Part shown: piece after piece, positions 1 to 6,653 of the stretch
Numbering within the stretch: the stretch's first letter is position 1
Layout: every line of letters begins with the position of its first letter
DNA from: JAVVEZ01 sp032250895
GTDB taxonomy: Bacteria > Pseudomonadota > Gammaproteobacteria > Pseudomonadales > Pseudohongiellaceae
Length of the DNA: 41,946 bases
Assembly (NCBI GenBank): GCA_032250895.1
Contig: JAVVEZ010000026.1
Coordinates: 1-41,946, forward strand
Direction: 5' to 3'
Notes under the pieces: model-generated
Told to the model about the DNA's origin: nothing
Seen by the model: the letters and a program-made list of their open reading frames with translations, nothing else
Database searches by the model: none
Position numbers and translations under genes: made by a program

Positions 1-235
1 CAATGTATCAGGATCGGGAAGAAGCTTTTAGATGGGGTTTACTGACCGCTTACACCCTCTGAAGCCCAAATCCCCAAGTTCCGGCAATCCTCTTTACCAA
101 TGAGTCACATTCCCATGATCTTCAAAACGATAGACACGAGAGTTCCTGCCTCAAGTTTGGACAGTAGTCGGCAAAGTTGATGTCAGGCTGCTGCTGTTGC
201 CGCCTTCTTCTTTCAATTGCGGCCACCCTGTTCAG

Positions 236-499
236 TCAGTGGAGCATTGTGGCAGCCTCCTTCCGAATCTCCAGACTCAACAGCTGCCATTGCTCACCGG
301 TGAGACCAAAGTTCGCCAGTAGTTTGGGTTGCTGGCTGTTGGTATGACCCCGCTTGTCGACCCGTTTGGCGCGGCCAGTCCAGTCCATAAGATCCAGGTA
401 GGCTTTGAGACCGAATGGGAGGAAGGTTGGCTCGTCTTTCCTGATCGTCTCGCTGAAGGGCATGAGTACTGGCAGCTCTTCGTTGCTCTGCTGCCGCAC
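236..499 (-). pseudogene. C-terminal remnant of an IS200/RAYT-like transposase
   Basis: The minus-strand frame encodes MPFSETIRKDEPTFLPFG followed by LKAYLDLMDWTGRAKRVDKRG. This closely resembles the conserved tail of the large REP-associated (IS200-like, Y1) transposase family, where 'LPF...YLELVDWTGR...DKRG' precedes the C-terminus. Only this tail is visible. An in-frame TGA lies just upstream of the first residues, and the HUH catalytic and tyrosine motifs are not found in the preceding 500 bases in any frame. After the stop at the left end the frame continues with a basic, Gln-rich stretch that may be the old C-terminus. I read it as a decayed, inactive copy. Confidence comes from the tail motif only. 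Confidence 0.6.
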
Positions 500-840
500 G
501 CTTCAGCCTCTGAATGCCCTTGTGCCATCATTTTCTCAACGATCCAACCTTGGCAGGTTGCGTACTCATTGATTAGCGACGCCGGTCCGGGTACATCCAA
601 ACCACCTTCTGCTCGAAAAAAGTTCCTGACGGACCTGATTACCTGCTCATGGTTATCTTCATGTGCAAATACATCGTGGCATCGATAGAAGGATAACCGG
701 GCAATTGCAGATCGTCCAGCCTTGTTTGTTTCCTGAAATGTATCACCGGTTTTCCGTAAGTGGGCGCCGATCCTTTATCGTTGAAATATCCAGGCTGAGC
801 GCTTTCTCCACACCGCAGTGCGGAGAAAGCCAGGGTGGCA
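500..840. other. unassigned stretch, possible decayed coding DNA
   Basis: No intact gene is visible here. On the minus strand a reading frame stays open from about 774 to 277 without a convincing start. It encodes a polar peptide containing RLSFYRCHDVFAHEDNHEQ and FFRAEGGLDVPGPASLINEY that I do not recognise. It runs out of frame with the transposase tail to its left, so the two may be pieces of one frameshifted gene or two unrelated remnants. I assign no function. Confidence 0.25.
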
Positions 841-1278
841 TCAGGCCGGTTGGGGCCAGACGAAATCGGGGCGCAGCCCGGCATGGACCGGACGGCCATC
901 GGCCGGCTTGGGAACGCCGGTGGCGGGATCATAGAAGGCATGATAACTGGCCGGCAGGCTGTTGCTGTCATAACCCATCAGGTTGGGAACGACCACGCGG
1001 ATGCGCTGCTGTTTGTCGTCCAGCATGATGGGGGTGCCGCAGGTCTCACAAAGGCATAATTCAAGCGGTCCATCAGGGTTCTGGTCATTGAACGGCACGC
1101 GTTTCAGGCTGCTGGCGCCTTCGACGGCCAGGTCGCCATGATTGAAAAACACCACGTGAGTCGTGGGCTGACCGGTGACGCGCTTGCAGACCGAGCAGTG
1201 GCAGGTATGGTTGTCGATGGGATTGTTATCGGCATGGCTATGGTGGTGTTCGCAACCACCGGCATATTTATGTGACAT
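841..1278 (-). CDS. GFA family (CENP-V/GFA) zinc-binding protein
   Basis: The 145-residue protein has the cysteine pattern of the GFA domain (glutathione-dependent formaldehyde-activating enzyme / CENP-V fold): an early Cys/His-rich start (GGCEHHHSHADNN), then CHCSVCK, and later CETCG. These cysteines usually hold two structural or catalytic zinc ions. The frame is open farther upstream, but I start at 1278 because MSHKYAGGCEHHH follows a purine-rich GAGAG ribosome site about nine bases away and begins at the usual distance before the first cysteine. The many extra His residues near the start are unusual and might bind metal. It lies 162 bp downstream of the MBL gene on the same strand, so joint transcription is possible but unproven. 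Members of this family rarely have proven substrates; formaldehyde activation should not be assumed. No signal peptide, so cytoplasmic. Confidence 0.82.
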   Translation of the reverse strand: MSHKYAGGCEHHHSHADNNPIDNHTCHCSVCKRVTGQPTTHVVFFNHGDLAVEGASSLKRVPFNDQNPDGPLELCLCETCGTPIMLDDKQQRIRVVVPNLMGYDSNSLPASYHAFYDPATGVPKPADGRPVHAGLRPDFVWPQPA

Positions 1279-1440
1279 GGTTTTACTCTCTGTTGTGAAC
1301 GATACGTAGTTATTGGACATGCAGGGCAAGGGTAATCGGGACAAGCGGCCCCGTCCAGTTGAAAATACAAATGTCATGTCTGCGCCGGCCAGTGTCCTCT
1401 TGCTGTTTCAAGACAGCGTTCTGACCCAATGCCGGCTTGT

Positions 1441-2304
1441 CTATTGTGCTTGCGCCTGGGTTTGTTGGCGGGCCAGGGTTTCTTCGAATATTCGTTCAAA
1501 CTCAGTGACATGGGCCTGATAACCGGCAGGATCGACAAAGGGATTGGGATCCCCCGGATGCCGCGTCAGCAGCTTTTCATATTTCTCATCCAGACCATAG
1601 AATACGCCGTGCGAACTGAGGAAGACTTCAACCGGGAATTCACGGGCTTTTTTGTAAGTGGACCTCATGTCCTCGACGATGGTCGGGTAAGCCTCATTGC
1701 CGACGTATTTCAGAAACTGCCCGTTCAGGCTGCATTCGATGAAGCCATAGTGGTCCTTGCCGTCTTCCCGCAGGGTCAGGCTCCAGGCCAGGCAGCCCTG
1801 AGTATGACCGGGCAGCAGGTGCGCGGTCAGGGTGTTGCCGCCGAGCGTCACGGTGTCGCCGTCATCGACTATGCGGTCAATCGGCTGCTGCTTGCCGCCG
1901 GGCGGCTGAAAGGCCCGCACCACTGGCAATTCCCGGCGCCCCACGACGACTTCGGCGCCGGTCAGTTGCTTGACCAGGGCATCGCCCTCGATATGGTCCG
2001 GGTGGGCGTGGCCACTGATCAGTATCCTGATGTCCCTGAAGTCGAACCCGAGCTCTGCGACCGCCGCCTGTATCACCGGCACCGAACTCTCATAGTTGCT
2101 GCTCACCAGGATATGGCCCTCGGGCGTTGTGATCAGGTAGGACGACAGCATCGAGGTCCCCACGTAGTAGAGATTGTCCATCACATGGTGGGGCGGGAAG
2201 GGATCATTCCAGCCGGGAGGCTGGGCCGATGCATTCAGTGGCAACAGCAGCCATGTCAGGGCAGACAGCAGAAATCCGGTAAGCGGTGCCGGTGTCATGT
2301 TCAT
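1441..2304 (-). CDS. secreted metallo-beta-lactamase-fold hydrolase, subclass B3-like
   Basis: This 287-residue protein starts with a signal peptide ending near NASA-Q. It carries a full dinuclear zinc set: H99-A-H101-P-D103-H104, H167 in LLPGHTQGCLAW, and H232 in LSSHGVFYGL. The spacing and the tail (FYGLDEKYEKL...DPNPFVDP) resemble the B3 subclass of metallo-beta-lactamases and their environmental relatives, rather than lactonases or glyoxalases. All six expected zinc ligands are present, so it should be an active periplasmic hydrolase. Whether it cleaves beta-lactams cannot be told from the sequence. Its start codon overlaps the DUF6152 stop by one base (TAATG), which implies translational coupling as the third gene of a minus-strand operon (WDG protein, DUF6152, MBL). 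That setting suggests hydrolysis of the locus substrate as an alternative to antibiotic defence. Confidence 0.88.
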   Translation of the reverse strand: MNMTPAPLTGFLLSALTWLLLPLNASAQPPGWNDPFPPHHVMDNLYYVGTSMLSSYLITTPEGHILVSSNYESSVPVIQAAVAELGFDFRDIRILISGHAHPDHIEGDALVKQLTGAEVVVGRRELPVVRAFQPPGGKQQPIDRIVDDGDTVTLGGNTLTAHLLPGHTQGCLAWSLTLREDGKDHYGFIECSLNGQFLKYVGNEAYPTIVEDMRSTYKKAREFPVEVFLSSHGVFYGLDEKYEKLLTRHPGDPNPFVDPAGYQAHVTEFERIFEETLARQQTQAQAQ

Positions 2305-2702
2305 TACTCCCGGCGGGTGCCGCCAGTGTCCAGTTTGCGGCCGTCAGGAAACTCGAGACCCCGTGAATTGGCGCGCAGTGAACCGTCCTTGGCCTGGAAG
2401 CCACTTACCTTGACTTTGGTGCCCGGGGGCAGCGAATCCCGGGTCCAGCCGAGCCGCATCAGAACATTAGGCGAACCACCCTCGACCCGCCATTCATCGA
2501 CGCCACCCTGTTCATTCTCGACCGCAATCACCAGCCAGGAATGCGGGTTCCTCCATTCCATTTTTACCACCGTGCCATCGAGGACCACCTCCTTGTTGGG
2601 ATCGAATTCGGCGTAAAAGGAATGGTGGGCGTTTACCGGCAATGCCAATATCGCCAGCATCCCCGTCAACGGGATCATCACTTTGCTTTTCATGAGATTC
2701 AT
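2304..2702 (-). CDS. DUF6152 family small periplasmic protein
   Basis: The 132-residue precursor has a signal peptide (MKSKVMIPLTGMLAILALPVNA) with a predicted cut directly before HHSFYAEFD, leaving a mature protein of about 105 residues beginning His-His. The rest fits DUF6152: 'DGTVVKMEWRNPHSWL' and 'GSPNVLMRLGW', a small beta-rich fold of unknown function. Its ATG overlaps the stop of the upstream WDG protein (ATGA), and its stop overlaps the start of the MBL gene, so the three are probably translated together. A second paralogue at 12243-12710 also directly follows a WDG gene. The starts MNLMKS and MKSKV are nine bases apart; I take the first because of the ATGA overlap. Function is unknown; a metal-binding or partner role for the WDG protein is my inference. 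Confidence 0.82.
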   Translation of the reverse strand: MNLMKSKVMIPLTGMLAILALPVNAHHSFYAEFDPNKEVVLDGTVVKMEWRNPHSWLVIAVENEQGGVDEWRVEGGSPNVLMRLGWTRDSLPPGTKVKVSGFQAKDGSLRANSRGLEFPDGRKLDTGGTRRE

Positions 2703-3496
2703 TCCTCCTTGTCAAGTCCGAGCAAGTCGCTGTAGAGCAGCTTGTCGGCAAAGGGTACGCACTTGTGCTCCAGCAGTTGGGCATCGGCTTCGATCAAGCG
2801 GTACAGGGGCATCTCGATGGTCCAGGGTTCCGTATAGGTCAGTGGATCGTCGAGTGTCGCTTCGTACCAGAGGTGGTTGGGTCCCAGCAGCGTGAAACGC
2901 TCGGTCACTTTCAACTGATTGCTGTGGTGATTGCCGGCCCGGTCCAGCCAGGTCTCCTCGTTCTGACCGGTCGTGGTCACCACCAGCACATCCCCGTCCC
3001 AGCTGCCGTTGGAACGGCCCATCCAGGAATCAATCGGCGCTTCGGCATCGCTGCCCATGTGGATGACCCGGTTGGCGGCGGCAAAGGGATAGACCATCAG
3101 CAGGTCGTCCTGATCGTCCTGAAATATCTGGAACGGCATGTTGTGATAGGTGGCGCGCGGTATGCCGAGCATGTAGCACTTGGCTTCGGGATCGGCCGCC
3201 GGCCAGTTGGCGCGGTTCTGTCTGCGCTGTTCCAGCGCTGCCGGGAGGTAGGGAATGCTGCCACCGCGCACGACACCCTTGCCGGCCGGAATCGCCGCGA
3301 TGGCGCCCATCGGCCAGAATTCGTCGAGGGCTTGCGCAGAATGGGCTTCCAGATTCCAGTAGGCCGAATTCAGAGCCTGCCAGATGCCGTTCAGGTTGGG
3401 ATGACCGCCCATGCTGGCCGGGCGTTCCAGTTCCTGTGCCACCGCAGGCAGGCTCAGCGTTGCCAGCAGCATCGCGCCAATGAATCGAATGCGCAT
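2699..3496 (-). CDS. secreted WDG-family protein (unknown function), copy A
   Basis: This 265-residue protein has a signal peptide (MRIRFIGAMLLATLSLPAVAQ). The reading frame is open for 78 codons upstream, but I start at 3496 because an AGGAGG site sits just before this ATG and the signal peptide begins there. It contains 'HPNLNGIW' near the mature N-terminus, 'AKCYMLGIPR', 'MPFQIFQ', and the core 'GSWDGDVLVVTTTGQNEETWLD' region ending in 'VTERFTLL'. I recognise this as a large, mostly unnamed family common in Acidobacteria and some Gammaproteobacteria, but know no assigned reaction. It heads a minus-strand operon with DUF6152 and the MBL hydrolase. Three relatives lie in this window (3676-4653, 11240-12232, 23596-24965), of which copy B is divergently transcribed from it. 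Confidence 0.8.
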   Translation of the reverse strand: MRIRFIGAMLLATLSLPAVAQELERPASMGGHPNLNGIWQALNSAYWNLEAHSAQALDEFWPMGAIAAIPAGKGVVRGGSIPYLPAALEQRRQNRANWPAADPEAKCYMLGIPRATYHNMPFQIFQDDQDDLLMVYPFAAANRVIHMGSDAEAPIDSWMGRSNGSWDGDVLVVTTTGQNEETWLDRAGNHHSNQLKVTERFTLLGPNHLWYEATLDDPLTYTEPWTIEMPLYRLIEADAQLLEHKCVPFADKLLYSDLLGLDKEE

Positions 3497-3575
3497 CAAT
3501 TCCCTCCTTGTGTTGTCATCGTCATGGCCATGGATGAATGTGGCGAGCTTAGCATGAGCGACGGGGAAGATGTAA

Positions 3576-3592
3576 GTCAGCCGGTGGCTGAC
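3576..3592. promoter_or_regulatory. perfect inverted repeat in divergent promoter region
   Basis: The 179-bp gap between two divergent WDG genes (starts at 3496 and 3676) contains GTCAGCC-ggt-GGCTGAC, a perfect 7-bp dyad with a 3-base centre. Its position between two outward-facing genes suits an operator for a dimeric repressor or activator. It could equally be a chance hairpin. I could not identify clear -35/-10 boxes around it. Confidence 0.35.
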
Positions 3593-3675
3593 GACGGGAT
3601 GTTTGCGCCTTTGTCTGATGAAAAGGTAAGATGAGCGGACGCACCGCAACCATCCAATAACAGAAGGGGCTTCAG

Positions 3676-4653
3676 ATGAACAGAGGGATTCTTGTCTGGG
3701 GGGGCATCGGCCTTGGCCTGATGCTGGCACACGGCATTGCCGGGGCTGCGCAATGGACTGTGCCGATGACGTCCTGGGGCGAGCCGGACCTGCGCGGCAC
3801 CTGGCCCATCAATCATCTGATCGGGGTGCCGCTGGTACGGCCCGCCGAATACGGTGAGCGCCTTTATTTGACGGATGAGGAGTTTGCGGCGAAACAGAAC
3901 AGTGTGGCGGCGCGCGACGAGCGTTTCCAGACCGGCGCCATTCCGGCAGCCGATGCCGCCGGGCAGGCCATGCATCAGACCTCGCTGATCGTCGATCCCC
4001 CCGATGGCCAATTTCCGGAATTGACGGATTACGGCAAACAAGTGCAGGCGACGATGCGCGGCAGCTACCATCCCACCCAGACCATCTTTGATGGCATCGG
4101 GGATTTCAGCTCCTGGGACCGGTGCATCACCCGTGGCATGCCGGTGTCGATGCTGCCGCGCAACTACAACAATGGTATCCGTATTTTCCAGACCCCCGGG
4201 TATGTCGTGATCTCTCTGGAAATGGCGCACGAGGCCCGCATCATTCCGACCGATGGCAGCGCGCCACTGACGGGGCAGATCAAGCAGTGGCTGGGTGAAT
4301 CGCGCGCTCACTGGGAAGGTAATACGCTGGTGGTCGAGACCACGAATTTTGGTCATGGCCCCCGGATCGGCCTGACCAGTGCCGGCGTGCCCGGCTCGCC
4401 GAGGCCGCTGCAACCCTTCACGGACGACATGCGTATCATCGAACGCTTTACCCGCACGGCAGCCGACACCATCGAATTCGAGATGACCATCGAGGATCCG
4501 GCAGTGCTGGCGCGGGGTTCCTACACCGTCAAATATCCAATGTATCTCGACAATGACTACGAGATGTTCGAATATGCCTGTCATGAGGGCAACACCACGA
4601 TTCGTAATTACATTGAAACCTCACGCTATGAGCGTGCGCAGGCCGGGCAATAA
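3676..4653 (+). CDS. secreted WDG-family protein (unknown function), copy B
   Basis: The 325-residue precursor has a signal peptide (MNRGILVWGGIGLGLMLAHGIAGAA) followed by 'WGEPDLRGTWPINHLIGVPL', the N-terminal signature of the family. Further on are 'DRCITRGMP', 'IRIFQTPGYVVISLE' and the core 'AHWEGNTLVVETTNFG' leading to 'IIERFTR'. The order of these blocks matches copy A, and the longer spacers make it the fuller-length version. An AGAAGGGG ribosome site lies just upstream of the ATG. It is only 21 bp from the sigma-factor gene downstream, so the two may be co-transcribed even though their base composition differs sharply. A periplasmic location is likely. I know no demonstrated enzymatic activity for the family. 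Confidence 0.8.
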   Translation: MNRGILVWGGIGLGLMLAHGIAGAAQWTVPMTSWGEPDLRGTWPINHLIGVPLVRPAEYGERLYLTDEEFAAKQNSVAARDERFQTGAIPAADAAGQAMHQTSLIVDPPDGQFPELTDYGKQVQATMRGSYHPTQTIFDGIGDFSSWDRCITRGMPVSMLPRNYNNGIRIFQTPGYVVISLEMAHEARIIPTDGSAPLTGQIKQWLGESRAHWEGNTLVVETTNFGHGPRIGLTSAGVPGSPRPLQPFTDDMRIIERFTRTAADTIEFEMTIEDPAVLARGSYTVKYPMYLDNDYEMFEYACHEGNTTIRNYIETSRYERAQAGQ

Positions 4654-4674
4654 AATAATAAGAGGAGATGGATA

Positions 4675-5265
4675 ATGGGCGAAGCGGAATCTGGGATAAC
4701 ACACGTAAATGCGTCAGATAGGGATGAGGAAGGGGGAATATATATAACTTTTTTAAAAAACCGGTTACTACTCAAACGCTTTGTTTCCCGTTTTTTCAAA
4801 CGATCGCATGATATAGAAGATATCGTTCAGGAAACATTCGTCAAAGCACTTGAAGCGGAATGTAAAAATAAAATTCAATCTCCTAAAGCCTACCTTTTCC
4901 AGACAGCGAAAAATTTATCTGTCAAGGAAGTATCAAAATTTTCGACTCGTCTACAAGACAGCATAGAGGATTATCTACCTGAAGGAATGCTGGTTACCGA
5001 GACGACAATTGAAGATCAGGTTGAGAGTCTGCAAAAATTGACACTATTCTGTCAGGCTCTCAGGGGTTTGCCAGTGCAATGCCGACGGGTTTATATATTG
5101 AGAAAAGTCTATGGCTATACGCAAAAGGAGATCGCCGGAAGTTTGGGGATCAGTGAGAACACAGTGGAGCGACATATTGCCAAAGGTATTCTACGTTGCA
5201 ACGAGCATATGACTGTATTCGGTTATGGAAGGGAAGGCAACGCCAAGCTCGACAGAAAGGCTTAA
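4675..5265 (+). CDS. FecI-like ECF RNA polymerase sigma factor
   Basis: This 196-residue protein has sigma region 2 (FVSRFFKRSHDIEDIVQETFVKALEA) and region 4 with a helix-turn-helix (LPVQCRRVYILRKVYGYTQKEIAGSLGISENTVERHIAKG), and no region 3, typical of ECF factors. 'EDIVQETF' and 'NTVERHIAKGILRC' are characteristic of the FecI group, which is released by FecR-type anti-sigma factors when a TonB receptor binds ligand. The next two genes encode exactly those partners. The ATG follows AGAGGAGATGGATA. Codon use is strongly AT-biased: the 60 bases from 4741 hold 17 G+C, versus 41 of 60 from 3781 in the preceding gene. I infer it transcribes the receptor gene and perhaps neighbours. Confidence 0.93.
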   Translation: MGEAESGITHVNASDRDEEGGIYITFLKNRLLLKRFVSRFFKRSHDIEDIVQETFVKALEAECKNKIQSPKAYLFQTAKNLSVKEVSKFSTRLQDSIEDYLPEGMLVTETTIEDQVESLQKLTLFCQALRGLPVQCRRVYILRKVYGYTQKEIAGSLGISENTVERHIAKGILRCNEHMTVFGYGREGNAKLDRKA

Positions 5266-5434
5266 TTTTTTATCCAGGAAACCTCCGAATAATTCTGAAA
5301 AGTCTCTGCAGGAGTCTGGGAGGCTCGATGCAAGGACGGAAACAGTGCAGCCGAACTTCTCAGGTCCCATCCTTGCCCGGTACTATTTAACACGCTTATA
5401 TTTATGAAGCACTTAATAATCAGGTATTCTGAAC
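5266..5434 (+). other. leader region between sigma and anti-sigma genes
   Basis: These 169 bases have no supported gene. They include a 7-bp inverted repeat, GCAAGGA (5330-5336) with TCCTTGC (5370-5376), enclosing a 33-base loop that itself contains GGAC/GTCC complements. Sigma and FecR genes are normally close together, so a gap of this size may hold a promoter or a structured leader for the FecR gene. I could not match it to a known riboswitch. Confidence 0.3.
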
Positions 5435-6523
5435 ATGAAAGGTAATATTGCTTTATTTCCAGTCAAGGCAAAAATCAGGGAAAAAGCAGCCTTATGGATT
5501 GCAAAACTGGATGGCAGCCCGCTGACCGAAAGTGACGCGGAAGAGTTGCGTGCTTGGTTGTCCGAAGATATCCGGCATCGCAATATTTTACTGCAACTTG
5601 CTTCGACTTTTGATGATACTGACGTGCTCACTGATCTGTCCGAACTTTTTCCGCTGCAAAAAGATATACGCAAAGATACCCGTCAACGTAGAAACTGGTT
5701 TGGTAATCTGTCTATGCCGGTAGCAGCGATGGCTTCAGGGTTGATAGTGCTGACTATTTCGGTTTATTTTCTGTTCGACATCAATCAATCAACGAGTGCT
5801 AAAAACCATAAGTCCACTGGATTAGTTTACCAAACTGCCATTGGGGAGCAACAAAGTCATACCCTGGTCGATGGTTCTGTGATTTTATTGAACACAAACT
5901 CTAGAATAGAAGTCGATTTTACTACCTCAGCCAGAGCTGTCAGGTTATTGTTCGGAGAAGTAAACTTCGATGTCGCTAAAAATTCTGCGATGCCATTCGT
6001 AGTATACACCAATATGGGAAGTATCCGCGCAGTTGGTACCACCTTTAGCGTGCGCATCTTTGAGGAACAGGTTGATGTGACTGTAACAGAAGGACGGGTT
6101 AAAGTGCTGGAACTTGAAGAACCGGCATTGCAAAAAAAATCAGTTTCGGTAGCGACTATTCCGGCAAATGAAGAGATTATGAGTCTTGATGCCGGTCAGA
6201 TAGGCCAGTTCAGCAAGAAAAGTCACACATCTAAGAACATTACATCTTCTGAGATAACGCAAATGTTGTCATGGCAGCGTGGGGTGCTCGTGTTTGAAGG
6301 TGAAATGCTTTCCGAGGCAGTAAAAGAAATCAGTCGCTACACTGATAAGGAAATAATTATCACGGATGAAGAATTGAGTCGTACCCGTGTGGGTGGATAT
6401 TTTAAGTCAAATGATATCGATGCGACGCTGAAGACGCTCGAAGACAACTTCAACATTGAGGTGGATCGGGTGACTCCTGACAGAATACTCTTATCCACGA
6501 AAGAAAAAGTCAAAGCCTATTGA
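5435..6523 (+). CDS. FecR-like transmembrane anti-sigma regulator
   Basis: The 362-residue protein has three parts. Residues ~1-60 carry the FecR N-terminal helix region (AALWIAKLDGSPLTESDAEEL...WLSEDIRHRN), which binds the sigma factor in the cytoplasm. A single membrane span follows near residues 95-115 (PVAAMASGLIVLTISVYFLFDI). The periplasmic FecR domain runs to about 225 ('GEQQSHTLVDGSVILLNTNS', 'VRLLFGEVNFDVAKN', 'AVGTTFSVR', 'VTVTEGRVKVL'). The C-terminus (WQRGVLVFEGEMLSEAVKEISRY... to the end) resembles the DUF4974/STN-like domain that contacts the receptor's signalling domain. It lies between its sigma factor and its receptor, the standard order of a cell-surface signalling cassette, and shares their AT-rich composition. 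AGG precedes the ATG by nine bases. Confidence 0.92.
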   Translation: MKGNIALFPVKAKIREKAALWIAKLDGSPLTESDAEELRAWLSEDIRHRNILLQLASTFDDTDVLTDLSELFPLQKDIRKDTRQRRNWFGNLSMPVAAMASGLIVLTISVYFLFDINQSTSAKNHKSTGLVYQTAIGEQQSHTLVDGSVILLNTNSRIEVDFTTSARAVRLLFGEVNFDVAKNSAMPFVVYTNMGSIRAVGTTFSVRIFEEQVDVTVTEGRVKVLELEEPALQKKSVSVATIPANEEIMSLDAGQIGQFSKKSHTSKNITSSEITQMLSWQRGVLVFEGEMLSEAVKEISRYTDKEIIITDEELSRTRVGGYFKSNDIDATLKTLEDNFNIEVDRVTPDRILLSTKEKVKAY

Positions 6524-6653
6524 GCTTGTAGATTTGCTTTGTTGACCGGTAGATTATACCCGGATAGTAGGATAGTGCGGCTCTGGGATTGCAAAGCAAT
6601 TTACGGCTTGTCAGACAGAAGAAATAACTTTCCAATTGGAGTAACGGTAATTC

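Noticed and set aside
1441..2304. Calling the MBL an antibiotic resistance gene
   Set aside because: Zinc ligands and fold fit B3 relatives, but many environmental homologues have other substrates; activity cannot be read from sequence.
3577..4584. Long reading frame antisense to WDG copy B, and similar long antisense frames at 1429-2616, 12762-13973 and 14095-15087
   Set aside because: They lie fully opposite well-supported genes in GC-rich DNA, have low-complexity composition (His, Arg, Gln, Gly rich) and no family motif or ribosome site.
5300..5380. Riboswitch-like pieces (GCCGAA...CTCAGGT) recalling a glycine aptamer
   Set aside because: The order and conserved core of the aptamer are missing and the downstream genes have no link to glycine.
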